A stretch of DNA of 64,000 nt, from assembly GCA_036522275.1 (NCBI GenBank), contig DATDGC010000003.1, forward strand, positions 1 to 64,000, read 5' to 3'. The notes beneath the pieces were generated by a model. The model was given only the letters and a program-made list of their open reading frames with translations. It made no database searches and had not been told where the DNA came from. Both the position numbers and the translations under genes were made by a program. Numbering within the stretch: position 1 is the stretch's first letter; the number at the start of each line of letters is the position of its first letter. Shown piece after piece: positions 51,468 to 60,855 of the stretch. This DNA is from JAHFRG01 sp036522275 (lineage in GTDB: Bacteria; Pseudomonadota; Gammaproteobacteria; Burkholderiales; JAHFRG01).

Positions 51468-52673
51468 ATGTCCACGTTCCAGTACAAAGCGGTAGACAAA
51501 GAGGGCAGACCGGCACGCGGCGATCTCAACGCGATCAACGAAGTCGATCTCGAGTTGCGGCTAAAGCACATGGGGCTTGACCTCATTACCTTCCGCCAGA
51601 TCAACAAAAGCGCATCCGCGTTGGCGCGCGGCAACATCACGCGCCGCGACCTCATCACCTTCTGCCTCGACATGGAGCAGATCTCGCGCTCCGGCATCCC
51701 ACTTATGGATGGTCTGCGCGATCTGCGCGATAGCATCGAGAATCCGCGCTTCAAGGAGGTCATCACTTCGTTGCTCGAGGACATGGAAGGCGGTAAACTG
51801 CTGTCACAGGCGCTGGCGATGCACTCTGCGGTATTCAGTCATGTGTTCGTGAGCCTGGTGAAAGCGGGGGAGCAGGCAGGCAAGCTCACCGAAGTTTTCG
51901 AAAACCTTGCGACGACGCTGAAATGGCAGGATGAACTAGTCGGCCAGACGCAGCGCTTGATGCTCTATCCCATCCTAGTGCTGTTCATCATCATAGGGGT
52001 GGTGGTCGTGCTGTTGGTGGTGCTGGTGCCGCAAGTGGTTTCGCTGTTGAAAAGCATGAACCTGGCATTGCCGCTGCAAACCCGTGTGCTGATCTTCCTG
52101 TCCGAAACGATCGTTTACTACTGGCCGTTGCTGCTTGGCGTGCCGGTTGTGGTGGGCATTACCTTTAGCATGGCGGTGCGGCAAAGCCAGAAAGCCCGCT
52201 ATTTGTGGGACTATTTGAAGTTGCACTTTCCTATCACCGGTGAGATTCTGCAAAAAATCATCTTGGCGCGCTTTGCCAACTTCTTCGCACTGATGTACCA
52301 ATCCGGCATTACCATACTGGATGCCATCAAGACCAGCGAGGAAATCGTCGTCAACCGCGTGATTGTCAACGGCCTGCAGCGCGCCGGGCAGCAAATCGCC
52401 TCGGGCGAAAGCCTTACCGAAGCGTTCCGCAGCCTGGGTGTGTTCCCGCCGCTGGTGCTGCGCATGCTGCGCGTCGGTGAGACCACCGGTGCGCTGGATA
52501 CCGCCTTGTTCAATATCAGCTATTTTTACAACCGCGACGTCAAGGAAGCCGTGGATAAAGGGCTAAAACTGCTGGGGCCGCTTACCACCGTCATCCTGGC
52601 ATCGATTTTGTTATCCATCATGATGGCGACGTTGCTTCCGGTGTACGATATCCTGGGTAAACTTAAATATTAA
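51468..52673 (+). CDS. MshG-like GspF/PilC-family inner-membrane platform protein
   Basis: Polytopic membrane protein (401 residues) around which the pilus rotates or grows. Two cytoplasmic GspF domains (about 65-190 and 270-395) are visible, with FCLDMEQISRSGIPLMDGLR and FANFFALMYQSGITILDAIK. Membrane helices lie at about 165-195, 210-235 and 370-395. It starts 36 bases after the ATPase gene and is in the same transcript. Normal length for the family. Confidence 0.93.
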   Translation: MSTFQYKAVDKEGRPARGDLNAINEVDLELRLKHMGLDLITFRQINKSASALARGNITRRDLITFCLDMEQISRSGIPLMDGLRDLRDSIENPRFKEVITSLLEDMEGGKLLSQALAMHSAVFSHVFVSLVKAGEQAGKLTEVFENLATTLKWQDELVGQTQRLMLYPILVLFIIIGVVVVLLVVLVPQVVSLLKSMNLALPLQTRVLIFLSETIVYYWPLLLGVPVVVGITFSMAVRQSQKARYLWDYLKLHFPITGEILQKIILARFANFFALMYQSGITILDAIKTSEEIVVNRVIVNGLQRAGQQIASGESLTEAFRSLGVFPPLVLRMLRVGETTGALDTALFNISYFYNRDVKEAVDKGLKLLGPLTTVILASILLSIMMATLLPVYDILGKLKY

Positions 52674-52681
52674 TCAACCCT

Positions 52682-54220
52682 ATGGCCGACAAACTTTTAT
52701 TGTGCGTTTGCGCCACCTCGGCTACCGCCGGCCGCTGGCACGGGGGCAAGCTGGTTGCAGTCCAGGTATTCTCCAACGATCAGAGCGGCTGGTCCGGCTT
52801 TAGTGGATTCCTGCAGGGCAGCCCCGGATTACCAGTGCACATCATGGTGGATGTGGTTGAAGAGGATTACCGTTTTGAAAACCTGCCCCATAGCATGGGC
52901 CGTGACCGCAAGGAAATGGTCTCCCGCAAGCTCAGGCAACTGTACCGCAACAACCCCTATTGCAGAGCCTGGCTGCAAGGGCGGGAGACTGACAAGCGGC
53001 GCGATGACCGCTATCTGTTTGCAGCGTTTACCAACCCGGATCTGATCGCCGGCTGGCTCAATGTCATCGAAGCACAGCAGGCACCACTGGCAGGAGCCTT
53101 CCTGCTGCCGATGGCCAGCCATAATCTTCTCAAAAAATTCGGCCTTGGCAACACCGGCAGCCTGCTGCTGGTAACGCAAAATAGCGCCGGACTACGCCAG
53201 ACCTTTTTCCGAGACCAGAGACTGCGCATCAGCCGCCTTTCGCAGCTGGAAAATATATATGATGAATCGCGCATCACTGAATATGCCGAGGAAATCGGCA
53301 ACACCCAGCTCTACCTCGCGGCAGTCAAGGTCATGCCCCTGGAAGAGCCGCTGCTCGTCGTCATCCTCGATCAGAGTGAAACACTGACCGGTCTCAGCAG
53401 AGAGCTGGTCAAACAGCAATCCAACATCCTGTGCCAGCATTTTGGCCGCAGCGAGATCGTGGCCAAGCTGGGGCTGGCGCCGGAGCTGCTGCAAGTGTCT
53501 CCCGACGTGGTGTATATGCATATGATGGGAGAGCAGCAGCCGAACAACATTGCACCAGCGGAGAAAACCCGCCTTTTCTGGCTATATCAGGCACGCCGCA
53601 ATATTTACACGGCCAGTGCGGGAGCGGCTTTGCTGGCCGTTTTGTGGTGCGGAAACAATCTGTATCGGCAATATGACTTCAAGGCGCAAGCATTAGAAAC
53701 AGTGCAGCAGACCGAGTGGCAGCAAGCGCAGTATCTGGAAGTCACCAAACAATTTCCTGCGGCGCCGACTTCAGCGGAAAATTTAAGAAACGCCGTTGAA
53801 ATCGCGGAAAAAATCAGGCAGGGGGAGCGCACACCCGAACTTATGCTGAGCATAATCAGCCGTGCGCTGGATGCGAGTCCCAATGTAATGCTGAAAAGTG
53901 TGAGCTGGAAATACGGCAAAGAGGGAAGAGAAGCAGAAGAACTGGCAAGGCAACCGCAAGGAGCCGGTGCAAACAGGCAAACCGGCCTGATTGAGGCAGA
54001 AATCAGACCTTTCAAAGGCGATTACCGCGCCGCGATGACCAGCATCAATAACTTCGCGGAAAAACTCGGGCAGGATAAGTATGTCGCCTCAGTAAACGTG
54101 ATACAGCTGCCGCTTAACATCAACCCGGGAACCAGCTTAAGCGGCAACACTGCCGACAGCCGCGAGCAATCTTCCAGCGCTCCTTTCAAAGTCGCGCTCT
54201 CATTGAGGCAAGAACCATGA
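52682..54220 (+). CDS. PilM/PilN-like (GspL-like) pilus assembly protein, fused
   Basis: 512 residues. The N-terminal half (about 1-300) is cytoplasmic with no membrane helix and takes the place of PilM/MshI; landmarks are HIMVDVVEEDYRFENLPH and DKRRDDRYLFAAFTNPDLI. A single membrane helix (about 308-325) is followed by a periplasmic PilN-like region (about 330-510) containing a coiled coil and the string ISRALDASPNVMLKSVSW. Separate pilM and pilN genes are usual in type IV pili, so this one-protein version is GspL-like. The assignment is by layout and position. It overlaps the next gene by 4 bases. Confidence 0.7.
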   Translation: MADKLLLCVCATSATAGRWHGGKLVAVQVFSNDQSGWSGFSGFLQGSPGLPVHIMVDVVEEDYRFENLPHSMGRDRKEMVSRKLRQLYRNNPYCRAWLQGRETDKRRDDRYLFAAFTNPDLIAGWLNVIEAQQAPLAGAFLLPMASHNLLKKFGLGNTGSLLLVTQNSAGLRQTFFRDQRLRISRLSQLENIYDESRITEYAEEIGNTQLYLAAVKVMPLEEPLLVVILDQSETLTGLSRELVKQQSNILCQHFGRSEIVAKLGLAPELLQVSPDVVYMHMMGEQQPNNIAPAEKTRLFWLYQARRNIYTASAGAALLAVLWCGNNLYRQYDFKAQALETVQQTEWQQAQYLEVTKQFPAAPTSAENLRNAVEIAEKIRQGERTPELMLSIISRALDASPNVMLKSVSWKYGKEGREAEELARQPQGAGANRQTGLIEAEIRPFKGDYRAAMTSINNFAEKLGQDKYVASVNVIQLPLNINPGTSLSGNTADSREQSSSAPFKVALSLRQEP

Positions 54221-54831
54221 GGTCATCCGAACTGCGCGCGCTGCGCGCGCCGCTCGCCGTGCTGCTCATCGCCTTGCTGACGGGCGGCGCGGTGGTATTT
54301 TACTCCAAGTATTTAGCCGATGCCTCATCTCAGCTACTGGATCAGCAACAAAACCAGTTGCGTGAAGCACGTATCCGTTACCAGAAATCCGGCGATGAAA
54401 AGGGAATCATCACCCGTTACCTGGATGACTATCAGCGCTTGCAGAAACAAGGTTTCGTCGGCACCGAGCCGCGCATCAACTGGCTCGACGGATTGCGTAT
54501 CGCGAACCAACAAGCAGAGCTGTTCGGAGTAGAGTATCAGATCGGCGCACAGCAGCCGTATGCGCTAGCCGCTGAGTACAATCCCGGCAATTTAGCCATA
54601 CAGCAGTCGCTGATGAAGCTCAATTTCCGCCTGCTGCACGAGGGAGACTTGATGCGCTTCTTCAACATCCTCTCTACAAAAGGCGTGGGGCTGTTCCATC
54701 TCAACCAGTGTAAACTAGAGCGGCTGGACAGCAATGCCACCACCGTCCGCTTTCAGCCCAACTTGCGCGCCGAATGCAATCTTACCTGGATCACCCTGAA
54801 TCCTGCCGATCCCACGAGGAGCAAGCAATGA
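54217..54831 (+). CDS. PilO/MshJ-like inner-membrane protein
   Basis: 204 residues with a short N-terminal cytoplasmic stretch, one membrane helix (about 12-32), a coiled coil (about 38-75) and a periplasmic ferredoxin-like domain. This is the standard PilO/GspM layout, and the position between the PilM/N-like and PilP-like genes agrees. A family-specific motif is not obvious, so the call rests on layout and order. Overlaps neighbours by 4 bases on each side. Confidence 0.72.
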   Translation: MRSSELRALRAPLAVLLIALLTGGAVVFYSKYLADASSQLLDQQQNQLREARIRYQKSGDEKGIITRYLDDYQRLQKQGFVGTEPRINWLDGLRIANQQAELFGVEYQIGAQQPYALAAEYNPGNLAIQQSLMKLNFRLLHEGDLMRFFNILSTKGVGLFHLNQCKLERLDSNATTVRFQPNLRAECNLTWITLNPADPTRSKQ

Positions 54832-55418
54832 GATGGCTGGCATTTATTACATTGATGCTGCCGCTTGTCAGCTCCGCGGCAGAGCCGCTGGGGCGGCTGT
54901 TCTTTACCCCGCAGCAACGCTCCACCCTCGACAACGCCAGAGGGCAGAAGATCAAGATTGAAGTCGAGGTCGAGACCGAAACGCCCACCCCCCCGGAGAA
55001 CATCAGTGTCAACGGCGTTATCAAGCGCAGTGACGGCCAATCCACGGTCTGGATCAATAACCGGCCGCTCAATGAGAAGCGCGCCCCGAGCGGCATAAAA
55101 ATCATCGGCCGCAGCGCAGACAATACCAGCGTTACACTGCAGTTGCCGCAATCCAGCCATAACGTGGATTTGAAAGTCGGACAAAACCTGGACGCAGTAA
55201 CCGGGCAAATCCAAGAAAGTTATCAGAGATCGCCAATGCCTCCGCTAAACGAGAAAATAACCGCTCCATCAGCGCAAAGCGCACAGCAGAATGCCACCCT
55301 TGCACCTACGTCTAAAAAAACAAAATCCAGAATTTCCGCCACGGAAGCAGACGACGAGGTTGTTTCGGAACCGCCTCCACAGACCGATGAGCAATCCGCA
55401 AATCCATCAACAAAGTAA
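54828..55418 (+). CDS. PilP/MshK-like periplasmic protein
   Basis: 196 residues from the ATG at 54828, which overlaps the previous stop as ATGA and has GGAG upstream. A signal peptide (MRWLAFITLMLPLVSSAAEP) leads to a small beta-rich region (about 20-125; ISVNGVIKRSDGQSTVWINN) that resembles the HR domain of GspC/PilP proteins, which contact the secretin. The tail is Pro/Ser/Lys-rich and disordered. The longer upstream frame lies inside the PilO-like gene. Confidence 0.72.
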   Translation: MRWLAFITLMLPLVSSAAEPLGRLFFTPQQRSTLDNARGQKIKIEVEVETETPTPPENISVNGVIKRSDGQSTVWINNRPLNEKRAPSGIKIIGRSADNTSVTLQLPQSSHNVDLKVGQNLDAVTGQIQESYQRSPMPPLNEKITAPSAQSAQQNATLAPTSKKTKSRISATEADDEVVSEPPPQTDEQSANPSTK

Positions 55419-55467
55419 TCCCTCCAAATTCACTACTGATAAGTCTCTCTTGCCATCGGGCATCTCA

Positions 55468-56616
55468 ATGCGTGGCGGACGGGAAAGCGGTCAGACCTTG
55501 TTTGTGCTTCTGGTATTGATCATTGCAATAGCTATCGGATTCGTATTTGATTATTCAAGGCCGACCGCGCTCGCCATTGAGCATGACAAGCAAACTGCGG
55601 CCGCGTTGGCGCTGGCAAAAACAGCGTTGATCGGCTACGCGGCCAGCGATGCCAATCGCCCCGGCGAACTGCCTTGCCCGGATGTAGATAACGATGGAGC
55701 GAGCACGCCGCCCTTGGATTACGTGGGTAGCAACTGTGGTAATCTTGTTGGGAGATTACCGTGGAAGACATTAGGACTTCCGGATCTGCGCGATGGCAGC
55801 GGCGAAAGATTGTGGTATACGTTGTCAGACAATTTTCATGCAGGCGCCAATCCGCCGCTGACCAGCGATACCATGGGTCAGCTAACTGTCACCGGAGGCG
55901 CGCCCGCCACCAACGTTGTCGCGATTGTATTTTCCCCGGGGGAAGTGCTCAACACGCAGGTGCGGGACCCGGCGAACCAGAACAACGTCGCGAACTATCT
56001 CGAAGGCGAGAATGCGAACGGCGACACCATTTTCACGACTGGCGCAGCCAGTGCCACCTTTAACGACCGCCTGCTGGTCATCACCACTGCCGACCTGATG
56101 CCGGTGGTTGAACAGCGCGTGGCGCGTGAGATAATTTCAATCCTGCAAAGCTACAAGACGGCGACCGCCGCGCTGGGGTATAACGGCGGGGCCGGGGTCT
56201 ATCCGTGGGCGGACATCAGCGACGGTAACAGCAATACCGGGCTAAACCGCGGCCGGTTTCCCTGCAATTCCGCCACTCCCGAAAACTGGGGTCCCCCTAT
56301 GCCGACATTGCCCAACTGGCTCACGAACGGTTGTCTGGTAACACCACTCAGCGGCTGGTCGAAGGTGATCTATTACGCCGCCGCGCAAAACCGGCTCGAT
56401 GCGGGTTGCTCAACCTGCACGGCCGCTACGCTCAGTGTGGACGGCGTGGCCGGTACTGACCTCGTGCTTTTGACACCGGGCGCGGCGGGTGCAAGCCCGC
56501 GCGGTGCGTGGACCACCGCGTATTTCATAGACAGCGAGAACACCAACAATGACGACAACTACGTCACCCCTTCCTCGACCGCTTATGATCGTAACCGCCT
56601 ATTCAAAATTCCCTGA
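55468..56616 (+). CDS. Pseudopilin-like protein with atypical N-terminus
   Basis: 382 residues from the ATG at 55468. One hydrophobic helix (about 8-28; SGQTLFVLLVLIIAIAIGFV) is followed by a large globular domain with ALIGYAASDANRPGELPCPD and GRLPWKTLGLPDLRDGSGE. The next gene, a true prepilin, has matching landmarks, so the two are probably paralogues. Here the prepilin motif is lost: G-Q-T-L-F replaces G-F-T-L-I-E, and Glu5 is missing. It may be a minor, tip-like or non-processed component. Start uncertain: 55387 is also open. Confidence 0.75.
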   Translation: MRGGRESGQTLFVLLVLIIAIAIGFVFDYSRPTALAIEHDKQTAAALALAKTALIGYAASDANRPGELPCPDVDNDGASTPPLDYVGSNCGNLVGRLPWKTLGLPDLRDGSGERLWYTLSDNFHAGANPPLTSDTMGQLTVTGGAPATNVVAIVFSPGEVLNTQVRDPANQNNVANYLEGENANGDTIFTTGAASATFNDRLLVITTADLMPVVEQRVAREIISILQSYKTATAALGYNGGAGVYPWADISDGNSNTGLNRGRFPCNSATPENWGPPMPTLPNWLTNGCLVTPLSGWSKVIYYAAAQNRLDAGCSTCTAATLSVDGVAGTDLVLLTPGAAGASPRGAWTTAYFIDSENTNNDDNYVTPSSTAYDRNRLFKIP

Positions 56617-57352
56617 ACGCGCCATCGGCTTTACCCTCATTGAGCTGGCTATCGTTCTGTTCATTCTCACGCTGATGTTAGCCGGCTTTCTGGTGCCACT
56701 CGCGACACAAGTCGATCAACGCAACATCAGCGACACGCAAAAAAATCTCAATGACATCAAGGAAGCCCTGATCGGGTTCGCGCTGGCAAACGGCCGTCTG
56801 CCCTGTCCTGCAGATCCAACCATCGCAACTGGTCTGGCCAACGCTGGGGTGGAAAGGGCCATATGCACGGGAGCCAATGTAAAGGGAGTATTACCTTGGA
56901 CGACTTTGGGCGTCAACGAAACCGACGCTTGGGGAAGGCGCTATACTTACCGTGTAACGCCGAGCTTTGCGGATGCGATTCCCGCCAATACCTTCACGCC
57001 GCCAGGTGGTTGCGCCCCCACCCCGCCCCCGACGCAATCATCGTTCGCGCTCTGCTCTCAGGGCGACATCACCGTCACCGACGGTTCGAGCAACATTGCC
57101 ACCCAAATTCCGGCGGTCATTGTTTCGCACGGCAAGAACGGCTACGGAGCTTACACGAGCTTGGGCACTCAATTGTCTACAGCAGGCGCAGGCTCGGACG
57201 AGATTACAAATGCCAATGCCGGCCTCACATTTGTCAGCCGCACTTATACGGACAATCCCGCCGCAACCGGCGGAGCGTTTGATGACATCGTCGTCTGGAT
57301 CACTCCAAATATCCTGCTCAACCGCATGGTCGCCGCCGGCAAGCTGCCGTAA
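56585..57352 (+). CDS. Prepilin-type protein (type IV pseudopilin)
   Basis: 255 residues. The class III signal AIGFTLIELAIVLFIL is preceded by a 15-residue leader, with the cleavage site after Gly15 and Glu5 in place. The globular part shows ALIGFALANGRLPCPAD and GVLPWTTLGVNETDAWGRRY, shared with the upstream paralogue, and ends with FDDIVVWITPNILLNRM. The start overlaps the preceding gene by 32 bases; an ATG at 56549 is an alternative. It is the last plus-strand gene before the convergent histidine kinase gene, whose end is 6 bases away. Confidence 0.88.
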   Translation: MIVTAYSKFPERAIGFTLIELAIVLFILTLMLAGFLVPLATQVDQRNISDTQKNLNDIKEALIGFALANGRLPCPADPTIATGLANAGVERAICTGANVKGVLPWTTLGVNETDAWGRRYTYRVTPSFADAIPANTFTPPGGCAPTPPPTQSSFALCSQGDITVTDGSSNIATQIPAVIVSHGKNGYGAYTSLGTQLSTAGAGSDEITNANAGLTFVSRTYTDNPAATGGAFDDIVVWITPNILLNRMVAAGKLP

Positions 57353-57358
57353 AGGATG

Positions 57359-59062
57359 TTACGCCGCCGGAGAAAGCTCGAAGCACACCTTGCCGATCTG
57401 GTTGCTGGCAAGGCGCAAACGGTAACCCTGCTCCTCTGCTTGGCGCCATGCCTGGAATAAGCCTATCCCCAGCCCCGTTTGCGAGGGCACAGGTCCGCTG
57501 AATAGCTGCCTGGCGACGGATTCGCTGAGCGGAACGCCATCATCGCAAATACTGAGCTTGGGTTTCAAAGCGCATGAAAAACTTACGCTGATGCGCAAGC
57601 CGGGCTCAAGCTTTCTTTTTTGCAAAGCATTTTGCAGCAGATTGTCCGCGATGCTGTCGAATAGCTCCGCCGGAACCAGCGTGTTTGTGGCAATATCCAG
57701 GTCCTTAAACTCAACCGGTTCGCTGATATTACGCTGCTTGAAATTACCCCACCAATCTGGCGCCGGAACCTCGCGGGTTTCAGACTTCTGCGGTGCTTGC
57801 AATTTATCCATTGTCCATTGCAGGCGCTGCACGATTTGCGGCAACTGGCGTTGGATCAGGGCGCGCAGCGCTTCGGCGTCGTTTTCATTGCTGGTTTCGG
57901 CGGCAACGCAAAGCGATTTTAGAGACTGTAGTAGATTTTTCACGTCATGGGTCAATCTGGCGCCCGTCTCATATACCGCCTGGGTATAGGCGTTTTGCCG
58001 CTCCTGCTTTTCCCGCTGCTTGGCACTATAAAAATCCGCCAGCAAGCGGAGCAGCAACTTGACATGGAGCAGCAGTGCGGGACTCAACTCCCACTTGCTA
58101 TACAAAACCATGTTGAGATCACCATATGAAAACTCGGCGGGAAACTTGGAGACGCCGCCCTGTTTCCGTTCACTACCCGGTACCCGCCAGCTTATTCCCG
58201 CGACCCAGGGAAGCACGGTAATTTCGTGTACCGCCATAATCAGGAACTTTTCCGGATTGGCTTCACGGTCGGCAAGATTTGCAAGGCTGTGCATCCAGCG
58301 CTCGAATGGCAGGCCAACCGAGAGCAGATAGCGCGACACCAGCTGGCCCATTCCGTCAAAGCCGGAACGCGGGTCCCACAGCCAGCTTAATGCGAACAAC
58401 AGAATTGATATCATTCCCAGGGTTTGCACAAGGGCCAGCGCGTAGCCGCCCTGATTCACCTGCTTCACCACGAATGCGCCAAGCACCAGCGCGGCAGTAA
58501 GCAGGAATAGCAAGAGGCTGTAAAACAAATCCACTACGCGCTGTCCCGACTCAGGTTCGGTTTCCGTCTTGATAAAAAATATCGACACAATCGGCAGCAG
58601 CAGTCCGTAGCGGGCCAGCAGCGACATTGCATCGGGAAACTTGAGATCAGCAAAAAGATGCGGCACTACCCACATCAAGAGCACGGCGAGCAGATAGATC
58701 GCGGCTAGCAGTGATATGGCGCGCTGCCCGCGCTGGCGCTTGCCGGGCACATTGCCGCCAATTAGCGCAAACAGAACCGAGATCCATACCGCCATCAGCC
58801 ACCAGCTGTTCCAGACGGTAAACAACACCCCGGTAACGATTACCAGCACGGCATGCCGGATATCCAAATTGCGTTCGCCGCCCCATATTGGCTGCCACAG
58901 CAGAAATAGTCCGAAATGCGACAGCACAAACCCGCGCGCAAGCCAGCTATCCATCTCTAATAACAGCACTGCGTGCAGCGCCAGCAGCATCAGGCCAAGA
59001 AACCATTGCTGGCGGGAAGCGACGAAATTCTGGCTCAAGCCGATTATTCCAGTAGGGGGCAT
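57359..59062 (-). CDS. Membrane sensor histidine kinase (PrsK-like)
   Basis: 567 residues. The first half (about 1-240) holds eight or so membrane helices. A linker is followed by the dimerisation domain with phosphorylatable His near residue 371 (LTHDVKNLLQSL) and an HATPase domain with an N-box (FDSIADNLLQNALQ), G1 box ICDDGVPL and G2 box TGLGIGLFQAW. No response regulator follows; the likely partner is the sigma-54 regulator at 43528-44964, at the other end of the pilus block. The many-helix sensor plus H-D-x-K-N box resembles the PEP-CTERM-linked PrsK family. Input signal unknown. Confidence 0.88.
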   Translation of the reverse strand: MPPTGIIGLSQNFVASRQQWFLGLMLLALHAVLLLEMDSWLARGFVLSHFGLFLLWQPIWGGERNLDIRHAVLVIVTGVLFTVWNSWWLMAVWISVLFALIGGNVPGKRQRGQRAISLLAAIYLLAVLLMWVVPHLFADLKFPDAMSLLARYGLLLPIVSIFFIKTETEPESGQRVVDLFYSLLLFLLTAALVLGAFVVKQVNQGGYALALVQTLGMISILLFALSWLWDPRSGFDGMGQLVSRYLLSVGLPFERWMHSLANLADREANPEKFLIMAVHEITVLPWVAGISWRVPGSERKQGGVSKFPAEFSYGDLNMVLYSKWELSPALLLHVKLLLRLLADFYSAKQREKQERQNAYTQAVYETGARLTHDVKNLLQSLKSLCVAAETSNENDAEALRALIQRQLPQIVQRLQWTMDKLQAPQKSETREVPAPDWWGNFKQRNISEPVEFKDLDIATNTLVPAELFDSIADNLLQNALQKRKLEPGLRISVSFSCALKPKLSICDDGVPLSESVARQLFSGPVPSQTGLGIGLFQAWRQAEEQGYRLRLASNQIGKVCFELSPAA

Positions 59063-59174
59063 AGGCTATGGCCCGGCATAAAAATTGTTAGGGTAGCTTG
59101 CACTTGCATGATTTACAAATTCATCCGCTTAATTTGAGTTTATACTTCACTCCTTGGTTTTATGCTACTGTCAC

Positions 59175-59951
59175 ATGAGCTCTGCACGCTACCAAGTCTT
59201 GACTATTACCCGCTTCACCTTGCTTGAGGCGCTGCGAACCCGCCTGCCTTGGCTGGTGCTGGCAACTATACTGCTGGCGGTTCTAGGCAGCCTGTTCGTC
59301 AAGCAAATCGCGATAACAGAAACCGCGCGGCAGCAAACCGCTTTTCTCGCCGCCAGCTTGCGGTTTGCCGCGGTATTTATCCTCGGGCTTTACATCAGCA
59401 GCAGCATGGTACGCGAATTTAACGACAAAGGACTTGAGCTTTTGCTCTCCTTGGATTTGCCACGCGCTGCCTATGCCAGCGGTAAGTTTTTGGGATTCTC
59501 CTTGATTGCCCTGCTGATGACCGCCCTTATTTGCCTGCCGATTTTCTTCCTCGCGCCGCTGCCAGCAGTGTTGCTGTGGGGTGTATCGCTGGCGCTGGAA
59601 TTGTGGATCGTTGCCGCATTAAGCCTGTTTTGCACCATTACCTTTACCCAGATCATGCCCGCCACAAGCTTCGTACTGGCATTTTACATCCTTGCACGCG
59701 CCATCACTGCGATCCGCTTGATAAGCGGTTCCACACTGCTTGATCAGAGCAGCCTGTCGCATCAAGTAACAGTGTTCCTGGTGGACAGCGTGTGGCTTTT
59801 GCTGCCCAGCCTAAATGTTTTTACCCAGACCGCATGGCTTGTCAACCAGGCTGAGTGGCGCATGATTTTGCCAATCGTAGTACAAAGCGCGATTTATATC
59901 GGACTGCTGATGGGTGCGGCGTTATTTGATTTTTATCGCAAGAACTTGTAG
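59175..59951 (+). CDS. ABC-2 type transporter permease
   Basis: Membrane protein of 258 residues with six predicted helices. It opens with YQVLTITRFTLLEALRTRLPW, typical of ABC-2 permeases, with FILGLYISSSMVREFNDKGLELLLSLDLPR, split here as FILGLYISSSMVREF and LELLLSLDLPR. The ATG at 59175 is preferred to the TTG at 59154. The ATPase partner is probably at 42573-43313, more than 15 kb away on the same strand. It is followed after 2 bases by a hypothetical gene and then the prepilin. Confidence 0.87.
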   Translation: MSSARYQVLTITRFTLLEALRTRLPWLVLATILLAVLGSLFVKQIAITETARQQTAFLAASLRFAAVFILGLYISSSMVREFNDKGLELLLSLDLPRAAYASGKFLGFSLIALLMTALICLPIFFLAPLPAVLLWGVSLALELWIVAALSLFCTITFTQIMPATSFVLAFYILARAITAIRLISGSTLLDQSSLSHQVTVFLVDSVWLLLPSLNVFTQTAWLVNQAEWRMILPIVVQSAIYIGLLMGAALFDFYRKNL

Positions 59952-59953
59952 GC

Positions 59954-60679
59954 ATGCAACAACGTGCATTAAGGACGGCGCCAAAATCCGTTGCATGGAT
60001 TTTAATAGCGAGCCTCTGCCTGCAGCTTGCATGGCAGTCCAGCCGGCCACGTCCCGCTGCGTACGCCGAGGCGCTGGTTTTTCCTCCAGACGGTAGAACA
60101 CTTCAAGCACTCAGTCTGGGCGAGCCTATCGCTTTGTCACAACTTATGACGCTTTACCTGCAGGCGTTCGACAATCAACCGGGCATCAGCATTCCGTTTC
60201 TCGATCTCGATTATGACCGCGTTGAAACCTGGCTTGCACGCATCCTCGAGCTTGATCCCGTCGGCCAGTATCCGCTCCTCATGGCCTCCCATCTCTATGC
60301 CCAGGTGCCGGATGAGCAAAAGCAGCGCAGAATGCTGCAATTCGTTTATGCGCAATTTTTTCACGACCCCAACCGGCGCTGGCCATGGCTGGCCCACGCC
60401 GCAATCATGGCCAAGCACCGGCTGCACGATCTGCCGCTGGCCCTGAAATACGCGCAAGCTATCACCGCGCATGCCTCCGGGCCGGCGGTGCCGCACTGGG
60501 CAACGCAGATGCGCATTTTCCTCCTCGAAGACATGGGCGAAGTGGAGAGCGCTAAAATTCTACTGGGCGGGCTTCTGGTAAGCGGGGTCATCACTGACCC
60601 TCATGAGATTCATTTGCTCACCGAAGGTCTGCAACGGCTCGAGTCTGAGGAAAAGTCGTCGAAGACGCCGAAAAAATGA
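59954..60679 (+). CDS. Conserved hypothetical, TPR-like membrane-anchored protein
   Basis: I do not recognise a named family. The 241 residues have an N-terminal membrane helix or signal (about 13-28, VAWILIASLCLQLAWQ) and a helical region with repeat-like spacing (about 85-225; LARILELDPVGQYPLLMASH, LALKYAQAITAH) suggestive of TPR units. It is coupled to the ABC permease (2-base gap) and lies upstream of the prepilin gene, so it could be a periplasmic accessory of the transporter. The end is Lys/Ser-rich. Confidence 0.72.
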   Translation: MQQRALRTAPKSVAWILIASLCLQLAWQSSRPRPAAYAEALVFPPDGRTLQALSLGEPIALSQLMTLYLQAFDNQPGISIPFLDLDYDRVETWLARILELDPVGQYPLLMASHLYAQVPDEQKQRRMLQFVYAQFFHDPNRRWPWLAHAAIMAKHRLHDLPLALKYAQAITAHASGPAVPHWATQMRIFLLEDMGEVESAKILLGGLLVSGVITDPHEIHLLTEGLQRLESEEKSSKTPKK

Positions 60680-60801
60680 CATTTGAAATCGACCACAAGC
60701 TTAGCTTGCCTGCCTACCCGGCATAAATGGCCTTGACAACACCCTTGTATATCGCCAAACTGCGCCCCAATGTTGTGTTTGCCCGGGCAAAACGCGAAGC
60801 C

Positions 60802-60817
60802 GGGCATGGAATTTGCT
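60802..60817 (+). promoter_or_regulatory. Sigma-54 (-24/-12) promoter of the prepilin gene
   Basis: GGGCATGGAATTTGCT fits TGGCACG-N4-TTGC-W with GG-N10-GC spacing exact. Only the -26 T and the C of CAC differ. The predicted transcript starts near 60828, 28 bases ahead of the ATG at 60856. Its position before the pilin gene, and a sigma-54 activator in the same locus, make it a likely real promoter. Confidence 0.68.
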
Positions 60818-60855
60818 GCTATGTTGTGTATTCAAGAACTTTTACGGTGAAAGGT

